A DNA stretch of 64,000 nt from Paraphysoderma sedebokerense (taxonomy: Eukaryota > Blastocladiomycota > Physodermatomycetes > Physodermatales > Physodermataceae). Both the position numbers and the translations under genes were made by a program. Shown piece by piece: positions 11,815 to 23,635 of the stretch; the stretch's first letter is position 1; every line of letters starts with the position of its first letter. Below the pieces are notes generated by a model, which ran no database searches, was not told where the DNA came from, and worked only from the letters and a program-made list of their open reading frames with translations. Location of the stretch: contig JAHLJZ010000094.1 of the NCBI GenBank assembly GCA_025602915.1, positions 29,238-93,237 on the forward strand, in the 5' to 3' direction.

Positions 11815-14800
11815 ATGAAACGAAATTGTGGGTCTTCACTGGGTCTGCTCCTTATCTTCTATATTTTGATAGCTGTAAGCTACAGTCTTGCGCAATCAGT
11901 TCCATCTCCTTGGTATATCACAGATTATGTTACTACCGGACACCCATATTCGGCAAATTGGTTCCCGAACGACACAACGATTGTCGATTCGGTGGTTACC
12001 GAAAATGGCAGCGTTTATATTTTAGATTCCAGCCAAAACCTTTATAAATTTGAAAATTTCTCGAATGGAATTATGAAAATACAACTAAAACCCCCTGGTG
12101 ATTCTAATAGCGATTGGTATAATGTGAAGTAAGTTTAGATACATCACATGGTGAGTCACCGGCGACTTGCTAACCAAACTTTGTAGCTTTGATCAGTTGT
12201 TTCGTCTCTGGATCCATCCACAAACGCATGATCCGTACATATTTCGCTTGCGACAACCGCATGTAACGACCACCGAGAATGTATTGTTCGATATTATTTG
12301 GTACCCTACCCTTAATTTCACCTCTGCGGTGACTCCTCCGCCACAGTATATTACATTCAACACGAATTTGCCGGCTCAATATATAGATGATCCGGGCAGG
12401 TGCTTTTGCTCTTTAAAAAAAGCATTGATTATCTCTTCTTTGAAGGCTAAGAATTCATTTATTCTAGATTCGCTTTTCTGGGACGAGAGCTATTATCGAA
12501 CGTGCATCTTCAACTTACATTTTATCAAGGAAACAGCTACTACTTAGCCTTACTGGACATGAAATCAGGAATTCACGCACCTGAAATCCTTCAATATTAT
12601 AGTGATGTCTCACCTTTAATACAAGGGGAAGTGATAATATTGGGTATAGTTTTGGAATGCGGAGGGCATTTCGATCTGGCATGCCTGGTTTCTACTGAAT
12701 CACTGCGGTCGATCAATTTTTTGATGTCGCCGTCAGGCATTCAGCCTGTATTTTGGCCGTCATGGTCATTCATTGGGAGGGCGAAAATATTGCACTATGA
12801 CAATTATCCCGATTTTACTTTCATTGTTACCGCGTATTCCTTTCATATGGTTCAGGTGGAACTATACGATGTTACTAGGATTCGTTGGGACTTTTTTTAT
12901 TGGGAACCATTCATTTATCGAGATTATAGCCATCAATTCTACGAAAGCAATAATATTAAATCCTTTGTCATTGCGCAGACTTTCCACGGCCTTTCGGATT
13001 CGAGAATTCAAATTGAACGCTATGATAAAAATTTCTATTCAGTTTTCGCATTGACGGGGGCGTTGAATTTTGACACTCTGCAAAACGAAACAGTCTCGAA
13101 ACTGATGTTAAATATGGATGAATCTATTACGGTAATGGGGAAGACTTGGGGCAATTTTTTGATTCCGAATAGTCTTACCGGTTTAGTTGATACCGCAGGA
13201 TTACCTTATCAATCACTGTTTATAATGCGCCTTCAGACTATTAGCATACGAAATCAAGTTTTGGAAGTCATCGATATCGCCAATGATATGATTAAAGTGA
13301 TATTAGTGCTTGATGGCGTCTCACAAACCGATTGCCCCAACGTAAATGCTTCAATGGCGGATCATACGGTGTCACCACATTGGCTGAATGCCACAAGTTT
13401 GGCAATCAACGTCACTGGGGCCGCTTGCGGTATTCTATTTTAATTAAGATTTCGATCGCTTTATAGATTGATTTAATTGATTATAGGAGCGCGATGGTTA
13501 ATCGTTAGTTTCCCGGATATTTTTGGTAATCCGTCTGTCGGAGAGATTATTTCTGTTCCCCCAATTATAGAATCTGTTTTTCCCCTTGAAGGAAACCACG
13601 GTATGCAATTCTCAATTCTTCTGTATTCGAGAAAATGTAGGTTCAACAAATTTTATGCCAAATAGAAACGATAATTACAGTAAAAGTATCAAACTGGAAT
13701 GACAAGTATAACAATTGGTACTCTATAAACATAGGCGAAAGCTTCGGTGTCGCTCTGGATTTGCCTGTCAACGGTAGTTTTAAAATCAGCCCTTGGGGGG
13801 GAGGATACAATCAACCTATAACTGTCACTATTAAGGACATGTCGGTTGAAATAAGGTCCCTGGGTTCATTCAACTTCAGTCACTACCCTCCTGAAGTAGA
13901 TTCAGTACTCCCTGTTACGGCGTCCACATCGGGTCCAATTGATTTTACTATTTTTGGACAGAACTTTTGGACCTGCCTTGGAATGACCTTCCCTCCATGC
14001 AACCAGCCCATCGGCATCCCAAACATTACCGTCACTGTTGGTGATAAAAATTGCAGTGATATTCGCTATAGCTCAGTATCTTTGTCACATCAAAGCACCT
14101 TGACATGTACCGTTAGTGATGGTCTTGCTGGAGTTGATCTTGATGTCGTTGTCAATTTCTTCGGACAAAACTCCTCGATCAGTAGTACTGCAAAATTTTC
14201 CAGTTACCCGCCCTCTATTGGATCGACTTCGCGCGTGCGAATTTTGTTGTTCCCAGACAACACCTTCGCTGATGATTTGAGCATAGAAGGTACAGTGATA
14301 ATTTTATTCGCCAGGCTAGCTATTGGTTCCCTGAATCTGTTTCCTCAGGTCAAAGCTTCGGCCCTCCAAGCACTGCAGCACACATCATCTTTACAGCGAT
14401 AAACGGCCTCAATTATACAGCCTGCAGCTCGCCGGTATTATTGAACCACACCTTGGCCACTTGGTAAATATTCTGATAATGTCCTCCTGATGAAGAAGTG
14501 CTAACGCATATTTTGTTATGTAATTAGTAACCTTTCCCATAATCTTCCGTCTCCTGCGATATATAATGTTTCAATTTTAGTATCGGGGCAGTATTCAAAT
14601 GCGGATAAGCAGATCAAATATGGAAATTATCCTCCGAATGCGAACTCTGCGGAGGTCAGTATGGACGAGGATACCATGTATCAGGTTGTGTTAAGTGGTA
14701 GTGATCCCGATGGAGACCCCATCGAGGTGCTTTTGACAGAGCTCCCGGAGAATGGGAAGCTCTTTCAATTCGACATCAGTAAACGGAACGCATTGGGCTT

Positions 14801-17800
14801 TGAGGCTGATCTCGGCGGCTTGACGCTAGGAAGAGTTATGGATAATGCCGGTCGTATGATATACATTCCAAACCCAGATTTCAATGGCAGGGATAGCTTC
14901 TCCTACATAGTTGCAGATCGTGCACTCTACGGCGGTCAGTGATTTCATGTTTTATGTGAAAGCCCGAAAATTAGCTCATATATTTTTTGAAGTCATGACG
15001 AATTCAACCCCTGCCATCTATTCTATGATTGTTAAATCCGTTCCAGGTAAACCTCAAATTAGAGCAGATGTGTTAATATAGCGCTGACATGATGGAATGA
15101 CAGACGCTCCCATTGTTTCGACTGTGCGAATTCAAGTCCAAGAAGATTCGAATGAAATTATAAACATTGCAGTCACAGATATTGACACACCTTTGGCTGA
15201 TATCTCAATCGTCATAGACAGTTTACCCGGCGACGGTAGGATCGAGTACATGTTAGACTCATTAAACTCAGTGAACGTAACGGCGGTCCCTTCAACTACT
15301 CCTCCCGGCTATCACTCCTTTAAGTACATACCTAATTTGAACTACTTTGGCATCGACCAATTTACATATTATGCTACCGATGGTTTAACCAATTCGACCA
15401 CTGCCACCGCAGTAATTACGGTTCAATCTATGAACGACAAGCCCATCGCGCTTTCAGACTTCGTAATAACGAATGAAGATCAAGGATGTATAATTCGCCT
15501 TCAAGTCGAAGATGTTGATCAGCCAGCGACAGTCAAACAACGCGTGAAGATACTATCCTGGGATGATACATTAGGCAACTTACACCAAGTCGATGCGAAC
15601 GGTCTCAAATACGGGGCTTCCATTGGGCCAAACACGGAAGTTCTAGACATGTTGAATAGGATATGGTTTGAGCCAAAACCGAATGAGTCTGGCTTAGTTA
15701 ATCTCACCTTCTCTGCAACGGATGCGCAGAATGCCATGTCGAACCCTGCCACAATTATGATTCAAATTACATCGATCAACGATGCACCCTTTACTTCAGA
15801 ATGTAATAAAGATATTATTCTTGCAGGGAAATCCAATGTGTCTTTCAGTTTAACTGCATCCAATTATGACAACGACGATGTGTGAGTATTAGCGCTAGTA
15901 CTCTTTTTTCCCCGCATTCTGAGTTATTGTCTGATGACGCTACACTAACCGTCCATCAACAGACTCACCTTTCAACTTACATCGATTCCGAAAAAGGGTC
16001 GGCTCACTCACTTGGGCTCAGAGCTGTTTTTATATGATACTATTCGAAAAGCTACATTTGGAAATTCTGATGTGTCGATCGCGCTTCAATTCGAGGGTTT
16101 AAATATGGGTGGAGGGTACTGTAACAGTATGTCGAATGTTTGGATACTAGACTAATACATTTTGTTTTGCAGGAACCCGTTCGATAATTTCACGTATGTA
16201 GTGTCTGATAAAGCTGGTGCACGAACAGATCAATGTATCGTTCATCTAAAAATCCGATGTCCACCACCACTCGTAAGTATTTTTCCAATCTAATGCGGTA
16301 AGGCGAACAGGATGATTGATTTTTCGTGACTCAGGTCAATAATGTATTTGCGAAGAAGGGTGATATTTGCGAATTATGCCCTAAAGGGGCGATATGCAGG
16401 TAATGAAGAATTTTAGCTTGCTGATTTATTCTGTTGTTAACTCGAATACCTCACAGCCAAGACGGAAGTTCCCCGATATTTGCTGATCGGGGCTACTGGC
16501 TTCATCCAAATGATAACATGACACTGTTAACTTGTATGCCGGTAAATAGCTACTGATATTTCTTCCAGACAGTACTTAAGGCTGATTCAGTCTTTGTTAG
16601 GAATCTGCTTGTGTGGGACAGCAGGAACAAATCTGCGCTGACGGCTACGAAGGAATACGTAAGTTCAGGATTCTTAATATTTGACGAAGCAAAAAAAGAG
16701 TCAACGTTTTTCACCCACAGGATGCGGCACATGCAAGAAAAAATATTACCGAAGAAATTTAGAATGCATCCCATGTACCCAGGATCAAGCCATCTTCATT
16801 GGTGTTGTAGTTACCGCGTTTGTACTCGGACTCATGGGTTTATACGTCATGATCAACTTTTCAACACAGGCGTCCAGGTACATTCATGTTCTTATGTCAT
16901 GGGGGTCAAAAAGCAACTGATAATTTGCATCTTAGCCTCGCACTTATAGGAATTGGAATCAATTTCTTCCAAACAATTCTGATCCTTCGAGACTTCCACA
17001 TAAAATACCCCCCAGAATTTCACGCGTTGATGGATGCATTGTCAATTATCAATTTAAATATTCAGTTGACTCCTCCAGAGTGCGTTTTGCTAGAGGGGAG
17101 TCTTGGATATTCACTGAAGCTGCGAATAGCCGTTGCGTTTCCGTTGCTCCTGATACTTTTATCTCTACTTATTTCTGCTGCGGGCAATCGTTTCATTCCG
17201 GACAAAGTTGCTGCTTACTTGCGAAGTAGGGGCAATACTCCTCAGCAAAAGCTATCGGCTCAATATATTTTGATACGAATGGTTAATTTGATTTTGGCGT
17301 GGATATTCATGAGCGTAGCTACAAATTCATTGGCACTTTTTGATTGTACAGCTGAAGCGGATGGCAACTCTTATTTAGGTTTGTTTCTAAGATTCCTTAA
17401 CTCTCTGGTTTCCATCGGGCTTATCTTGTGGTTCTGCCAGATGCCGATCCGAGTGTCAAATGCTGGGTAGAGCCCATTTGGTGGGCGGACGTACCGTTGG
17501 CTGTTGCCGCGTGCATGTAAGACTACTAATTCTGCGTTAACGCTGTGGAACAGGAAGAGAAGCTTATCTTTTTCTTTTCTCATCAGAATTTATGTGGCTG
17601 GCATTCCCTGCTACTTTCTCTTGTTACTCGTTGTGCTTCACCAAAAACGTCGAACCGGTCCTTTTTGGGAGAAGGCCCGAGAAATGAGTCACCATATTAT
17701 GCGAATGGATCGTAGCTTTAAACCGGAGAGCCAATACTTTACATTTGTTCAAATATTACAGAAATTGATAATGGTTCTAATTAATATGTTTTTTACCAAG

Positions 17801-18231
17801 TAAGTTCTTTAGGCGGTATGCATCTTGAGCTCTCTAAACTAACCTTCTTGTGTATAATAAGATATACGGCTCTTCAGGTCGCACTGATGATAATGATTTT
17901 GGTTGGGAGTTCCCATATATATTCAAAATATCAACCATATAAAGTACGGCAACTGAACAACGTTGAATTGCTTTCCGGCGTATGCTCGATTCTCGTACTA
18001 CTGCTTGGTCAGGTGTATTCCAGCTCATCGACCCAAGAAAATCAAAAACAAGTTATAACTGTCCTGATCCTACTTGTCATATCTACGTTCATCTTCGCTT
18101 TCTGGATTGTTGGTTTTACGACTTCATTTCAGTACCTTCGAGATCTTGCTCGTTCGTTCAAAAGAAAGATGGGGAAATTGGACCATAAAATTGAAGTATC
18201 TCAAAAATCCGCTGTTCAAACGGACATATGA
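11815..18231 (+). CDS. Giant surface protein, IPT/TIG plus tandem-95 ectodomain with multi-pass membrane region (copy A)
   Basis: First of three tandem paralogues; about 1,800 residues by analogy with copy C. From ATG 11815: a signal peptide (LGLLLIFYILIAVSYSLA), a conserved N-terminal module (SPWYITDYVTTG...NWFPNDTTIVDSV...GSVYILDS) and a long beta-rich region in one large exon at about 12466-13440. An IPT/TIG domain lies at 13880-14220 (PPEVDSVLPVTAS...DFTIFGQNFW...GVDLDVVVNFFGQNS). Tandem-95 repeats lie at 14660-14940 and 15110-15880 (VSMDEDTMYQVVLSGSDPDGD; VQEDSNEIINIAVTDID; NEDQGCIIRLQVEDVDQP). A Cys-rich juxtamembrane stalk follows at about 16200-16800 (GCGTCKKKYYRRNLECIPC). The membrane region has about nine hydrophobic helices from 16800 to 18140, with the motif ALFDCTAEADGNSYL...DADPSVKCW between helices. 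Stop at 18231. More than fifteen short introns. Function unknown; a surface receptor or TRP-like channel is my inference. Confidence 0.8.
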
Positions 18232-19299
18232 GCAATTGGAGGGTTCTTACAGATACTGGTAGCTTCTTTACTAGAAATCTTGTTTAGGATTACAGTAGTA
18301 CGGATTACCATTATGTAAATTATTAATCAAACAGTGATGCCTTGCGCCAAAGTCAATTCGAATTTATAGCGGTTACATGGGTATCACAAATCACGACGAA
18401 TTCACAGACACAGAAAATAGAATTTTGTATGTTCAAGAATTCAAATATGTTGTTTCGTTTATTTTTTGAATATTTTGAATAGAATGTTGTCGTCCAACCA
18501 AGTCAATCATGTTTGAGTTTAATGTATTGCCCAGCTAGCGGCTTTCATTGATGCAACTTATGGGATCCACTGATGAAAAAATTTAAATTGGGCTGTGATT
18601 TTTAGCTTCTGCTCTAATACCCCGGGAATATGTTTCTAAACCTACTAATGATAAATTGTTTAAGGACACGCTAGATTCCGCAGTCGATTACAGAAAGGGG
18701 AAAGTGGTCCAAAAAAAATTGACAATGAATAAGAACGATAATTTTGCCAATCATGCCATGCAAATTTGGAAGGTGGTGGATCAGGGTTATTTAGTGTCAT
18801 GCGTACTATATATACACTTGCACACAACTTCCTTTTGGTTCTTACAAAGAAAATGAGTTTAAGTGCAATGCAGCCAAGCAATCCATACTGACCTGTTTAA
18901 AATTAAGACAGTGTTGCCAGAGTGACAAATTCACCATATGAGCAAATGGACACTTAATTGACCGCGTTTGTCTCTCACGGTTCCACGGTCCAAGAAACTA
19001 GAAAGTAGAAACCATCGCGAGTCGGGAGTCGGGACATGGAGTCGGGCCAGTCGTGAGTGTGACCCTTCGCTCCCCTCGTTCGCTCACTTAGCTGAAGTGA
19101 CCAGCGTTGGTAATTGGGATTGCGGGGATAAATACAGACAGGATAGAATAACTACATCGTGAGCATCGTCCCGATTGGAGTTTCAACAACATACATGTTT
19201 CCCACCTGCAGGCTTCAATGTAGGCACTTCGCTTTCCCTAACGCTCTGCACCTATTCAACTTAACCTAGATTTAAATTTCCTACGAGGAATGCTTTCTG
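18232..19299. other. Spacer between copy A and its 3'-end duplicate
   Basis: About 1 kb without convincing genes. It is AT-rich except for a more GC-rich island at about 18965-19160 (repeated GTCGGGA-type words and CTCCCCTCGTTCGCTCAC), which looks like inserted sequence of another composition, possibly a small non-autonomous element. I could not find its ends. Confidence 0.4.
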
Positions 19300-19832
19300 C
19301 CGAGTTACAGCACCCTTTATTCAAATGTTTTTATTCAGATATTACAAAAATTGGCCATGGTCTCAATCAATATGTTCTTTACGAAGTAAGGCTTTCAGTC
19401 GGGATTCATCACCTACAACCAGGCACTGACCCAATTTCTATGAATAGATACCCGGCTCTTCAAGTCGCTTTGACCATTGCGGTACTTATGACTATTTCTG
19501 GTGTATACCTTAAATTGGAGCCATATAAATCGAACCAGTTGAACAGAATCGAATTACTGTCTGGTGTATGCTCTATTCTAGTGTTGCTTCTCGGATTAGT
19601 TTATTCCAGCCCATCCACTCTCGAGAATCAGAAACAAGTCATGACTGTCTTGATTCTACTTGTCATTTGTACGTTTATAACCGCAGTCTTAGCAGTTGGA
19701 TTTGTCAATGCGTATCTGTACATAAAAGACTTTTCGGATTCATCAAATGGAACAGCAAAAGGTAATGACCAAGGGGCCCCGAAATTGACCATCTATCAAA
19801 GTAATGTCATGAGTAGTCGAGGTGCACCGTGA
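19300..19832 (+). pseudogene. Truncated 3'-end duplicate of the receptor family (copy A-like)
   Basis: Matches the last two exons of copy A (17736-18231). The first part (near 19330-19385) aligns with the exon reading FVQILQKLIMVLINMFFTK, here in frame as FQILQKLAMVSINMFFTK. It is followed by a conserved donor (AAG|TAAGG context) and a 62-base intron ending TGAATAG. The last exon reads YPALQVALTIAVLMTISGVY and LNRIELLSGVCSILVLLLG, close to copy A, but with a different charged tail (NGTAKGNDQGAPKLTIYQSN) and stop at 19832. Everything upstream (ectodomain and most helices) is absent. The last exon is fully open, so this is either a young fragment or an exon still used in some transcript. Confidence 0.7.
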
Positions 19833-20291
19833 TAGAATTAATTATTTTTCTTTCAAATTAATGTGAAACCGCTAGTGATACTATATATGAATATCCTACT
19901 TTGAATTGATTTTATGTAACTTGCCCCCTTGAGTTATTAATGATCTATGTAGTTTAATGAAATAAATCTAATGTGTCTAACCTCCAAGCCAATGAAGTAG
20001 TAAATATCTTGAAATTAGGCAAATTGGAAAGCAAATTGTAAAAACCTAGAACACTAAAACTAGGTACAAAGAAGCAGTTTAGAGATCTCATGCGCACTTG
20101 CAATTACATCAGCGTGTAGAGTTATCTATTGCCATTCAATCGAAGCAGTCACTAAATCTATTTCCCGTCGCTGCATTATAGTCTGTTGTTCCATTCAATT
20201 TAATTGCAGACCTAATCGAGGCTGTATGCATTGGAAATCAATGAGGAGAAGAAGGCAATGTTACATCGCACGATTAATAATAACCTATATA
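19833..20291. other. Intergenic spacer
   Basis: About 460 bases between the 3'-end duplicate (+) and a convergent minus-strand gene. AT-rich. I see no gene, repeat or RNA here. Confidence 0.4.
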
Positions 20292-21434
20292 TTATATACA
20301 ATGAATTGCCCCAAAAGCCCTTGCCTCTTCCCATAAACTCGAAATCGGATCTTCCTCGTCCATCTCAACGTCGTGAAGGTCTGTCGAGAGAACTACAATT
20401 GGAAGTTGCAGAGGCTCCCTTTCCCTTATATCTAAATCCGTATACCCGCATACTTCTGAACAATTATCCTCCTCTGAAACGATTGGGTAACAATTGCAGC
20501 TATATACGATATCATTCCCGACAATTTTCCCTTCTTCCACAGGGAATCCGCTGACATCTAATGCCCACTTCGTCATATTCGACACATACTTGTATCCGCC
20601 TTTCGTGGGTCGGTAACTCCCTTTGTTTTCCATATCTTTTGATGCCGACAACAAAGGAAAGTCTCGGTCATACGATTCAACCGACATGAGTTCATTCTTC
20701 TCGGAGAGTTCATCAGAATTTTTGCCAGTGGTCTCAACGGTCTCACTGTCATCCAACTCCTCCATTTCCTCCTTTCGCTGTTGAATCAATTTATCTAACC
20801 GCTGCTTTTCACATTCGGGTAACTTTAAGACCGGATGCGTCGCACTACTAATGTCGCTAACAACCACCATCTGAGCACATAAGCACAAGTATGCTGGTGT
20901 CCGGTCCCAGCCATGTTTGTAGTGGTTTATGATGGTTATGTGAGGGAGTTGGATGAAGAGCGATGAAGTTCTCTCTTTTCTCGGGATGGTCGGCGAATTG
21001 TTTCTGGATGCATTTCGAGTCGAATGTGGTGAAAAAGTGAAGTGAATATACGTCGTTTAAAATGCCATGAACGTAGCATAGTCGAGACTTGACGGTTGTT
21101 GCCCTGCCCGTAGCGGAGTTGTTTGTCGAGGATGAATGTTGACAGTAGTCCGCTGTCGAAACTCCCCCAGGAATTCGGATTCTCGCAGCACAGAACGTCC
21201 CAACAGCTGGTATTTCTTGTGTCTCGTTCGATGCATAAATCTGTATATTTTTGTCTGTTAGAAAAAAGTTACGAAACTATCTGTGAGTATAGAGGCACTT
21301 ACGTACGGAAGGAGGAAGAACAAGCTGGGAGATGGATGAATCCTCCCATCAGGATAGCCGGGAGGATATTTTTTGGGAGTGAATGGTAATTCGTCGATAC
21401 AATCAAACCGAACGCTCATTTGATAATTGGACAT
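20292..21434 (-). CDS. Protein of unknown function with a GWDRTP motif
   Basis: Minus-strand gene starting at ATG 21434 (MSNYQMSVRFDCIDELPFTP). Exon 1 ends TAC|GTAAGT at about 21301. The next exon (TKIYRFMHRTRHKKYQLLGR) joins in phase 0. A second intron, from a GTTCAT donor to a CCAG acceptor near 21020, brings in a frame that reads LFIQLPHITIINHYKHGWDRTPAYL and then a charged coiled segment (CEKQRLDKLIQQRKEEMEEL) to a stop at 20292. A short intron of about 34 bases may exist near 20490. GWDRTP after a hydrophobic strand resembles the P-loop of myotubularin-type phosphatases, but the position of the catalytic Cys is Tyr (TAC). I do not recognise the protein with confidence. It starts 185 bases from the selenophosphate synthetase start on the other strand, so the two probably share a promoter region. 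Confidence 0.45.
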
Positions 21435-21618
21435 TTTAACATTTGTTTCATGGACGTCACTTGAGGCCCGGCCTGACCGAACAGTTGAAGCCAATTGATA
21501 AAACGTTCAAGTCACAGAACATCTCGATCCAGAATAATATCAGATCCACTAAAGTACATTTAAACTCTTTACAGTCGCATTTCTTTCATTCGGGAGCTGA
21601 TATCTCGGTTTTACCGAA
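21435..21618. promoter_or_regulatory. Short divergent promoter region
   Basis: Only 184 bases separate the ATG of the minus-strand gene (21434) and the ATG of the selenophosphate synthetase (21619). A shared bidirectional promoter is inferred from the spacing; no specific element is seen. Confidence 0.35.
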
Positions 21619-23635
21619 ATGAAACCGAAAATAAAAAAATTTGTGCCCAAGGAGCACGGCCTCGCACCTTCTTTTCGTTTGACAAACTACTCTGATTTGA
21701 AAGGGTGAGGATGTAAAGGTATTTTCAGATAGTTCTTTCTACCCAGAAATGTGTTTTACATCTAATCCAATGTTGGCGCTGGTTAATATTAACAGTGCCG
21801 CAAGAAGAACTTCTTCGATTGATTGCGGCAATACAGCCATCATCCTCCCCTTCCAACCTCATCACATCTCCTTCTTCCTCATCACCCTCCATCTCCTCCT
21901 CCTCCTCCGCACCCCTTCAAATAAATTCAAAGAACTTTTTGCCTGACGACGAAAATAATGATGCCAACGAATTGATGACAAAACGAAAAGATCAAGAAAG
22001 AGCTCTATCGAATGGAAAAATTGGCATGGATGCGAGTATCATGCCCACAAAGTATCCTGATATTAAACTCGTACAGACAACTGATTTTTTCTATCCCCTC
22101 GTTGGTAAGTCATTCATGATTTACCGTTAGTGGCATTAGGCTTCGCCACCGCCACCCTTTGCTACATCTTTGACTCTTGCGGTTCTGCAAATAATCATTA
22201 ACTTTTGTTCGAATTCTTGCTTTTGTTTCTGAACTTTGATCATATACTACAGATGATCCGTATATGCAGGTTCGTTACTTGCCATTATTTTTTAGTGCAT
22301 GCTATGTTGCTGGTTTCTGATTGATCGGCCCCAAAATAGGGAAGAATTACCTGCGCCAACGTTTTATCTGATCTTTACGCAATGGGAGTAACAGATTGCG
22401 ATAACATGCTTATGTTGCTCGGAATTTCTAGAAAGCTAGAGCCTGATGAGAAAGAAATAGTCACGAAATTAATGATGCAGGGATTTAACGGTATAGTTCG
22501 ATGTTTAGGCTCTTCGTTTCAGAGGGAAGGGGCTAAAACTCTGTCGCTTAAAAATAGACTTAGCTATCGAAGCTGGAACCATGGTAACTGGCGGACAGAC
22601 TGTAGTTAATCCGTGGTATGTGGTTGGCGGCGTCGCATCAGCTGTTGTGAAGGAGTCTGAAATCATCTAGTAGGTGATCGTGTTCCCTCGAAATAATTAT
22701 GTAGTTTTCTCCTATACTGAGTGACCGGCATTAAACTTTTTTCAAATTTTTCCAATTGATTAGCCCTACCAGTGCTGTACCCGGTGACGTTCTTGTGCTG
22801 ACCAAACCTCTCGGAACGCAAGTTGCAGTCAATGCACATCAGTGGTTGGGAAACGAAGCTAAGTTTGACCGAATTAAGCATGTCATAAGCGAAGAAGATG
22901 GTAAATATCCAGCATTCATGGTTTTTTCTCCGCCCTATTCCCGGATTATGCTCATTAGGCTACTTAGTGATTAAGGTATACGACACTGCGACACTTAGCA
23001 TGGCCAGATTAAATCGACAAGCGGCTAGATTAATGCATAAATACGGTGGGTACCAATCTACTTATCAATCTCTGCCAGCGCTGCTTCGTAATCTGATAGA
23101 TTGTAATATGTGTGTTCTGCTGGTTGGAAATTATAGGTTGTCATGCATGCACCGACGTCACGGGGTTCGGCATCATGGGACATGCAAATAATTTAGTATC
23201 CACACAACTTCATTCAGTTTCTTTCCGTATTCATACCTTACCGCTGCTTAAAGCTATGGATAAGATTGTGAACGCATTGGGCGGCGCATTTAAACTGTTA
23301 CAAGGTCGAAGCGCCGAGACTAGCGGTATGCAACCATGAGATGTCAGCGGATTGGTCGTTTCCTAACAATACGTTTATTTTTCGTAGGTGGTCTATTACT
23401 TGCCCTGCCCAAGGAGAATGCCCAAGACTATATCGACGAGCTTCAGCGGTTGGAGGGGTGGCCAGCTTGGATTATCGGAGATGTCACAGAAGGTAGCGTT
23501 GTCCGATGCTGAGGTTAGATTTCAATTGCGACAGAAATTTAACTCTTCTTTCCAGGACCGCGAATTGCAACTTTAATTGAAACACCTAAAATCGTTTATG
23601 CCCAAAACAGAACGTATAAGGACATCTATGGATAG
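21619..23635 (+). CDS. SEPHS2: Selenophosphate synthetase (selenide, water dikinase), predicted selenoprotein
   Basis: Makes selenophosphate, the selenium donor for Sec-tRNA, from selenide and ATP. ATG 21619 is the first Met after an in-frame stop at 21598. It reads [14 protein letters not shown], then [11 protein letters not shown], then TGA (codon 30, 21706-21708), then GCK. An intron from 21719 to 21795 splits the next Val codon and [12 protein letters not shown] follows. The Gly-[Cys/Sec]-Gly-Cys-Lys-Val-Pro-Gln motif is the catalytic N-terminus of this family. A Ser-rich insert follows (about 21845-21920). Later exons show [79 protein letters not shown] and [11 protein letters not shown], all family signatures. 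It ends [16 protein letters not shown]...DIYG at stop 23635. All inferred splice junctions join in frame and I see no other disruption, so the TGA is best read as selenocysteine. Eight introns, one flanking a 17-base exon. Confidence 0.88.
21706..21708 (+). other. In-frame TGA, predicted selenocysteine codon
   Basis: The codons read GGG TGA GGA TGT AAA followed by a split Val codon. This places TGA at the position that is Sec in many animal SPS2 proteins and Cys or Thr in others. The frame upstream (29 codons) and downstream (the full enzyme) is intact and family-like. Confidence 0.85.
22253..22269 (+). other. 17-base microexon in selenophosphate synthetase
   Basis: Flanked by TACTACAG and GTTCGT. 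It joins the exon ending LVG(at)|(donor 22105) to the exon at 22340 and supplies DDPYMQ, giving [14 protein letters not shown], the family sequence. Confidence 0.8.

Noticed and set aside
15519-15752. Minus-strand frames inside the tandem-95 exons
   Set aside because: They are mirror shadows of strongly conserved plus-strand coding; the same shadow recurs in copy C at the homologous place.
18965-19160. GC-richer island as a gene
   Set aside because: Open only in one short frame with low-complexity composition and no splice context; more likely inserted non-coding DNA.
21123-21389. Plus-strand open frame proposed as the start of selenophosphate synthetase
   Set aside because: An in-frame stop at 21598 precedes the true start at 21619, and this frame is the antisense of the minus-strand gene's first exons.
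21706-21708. TGA as a simple nonsense mutation or pseudogene mark in selenophosphate synthetase
   Set aside because: No other frame damage in the gene, all splice junctions are consistent, and the TGA sits exactly at the family's Sec/Cys position.
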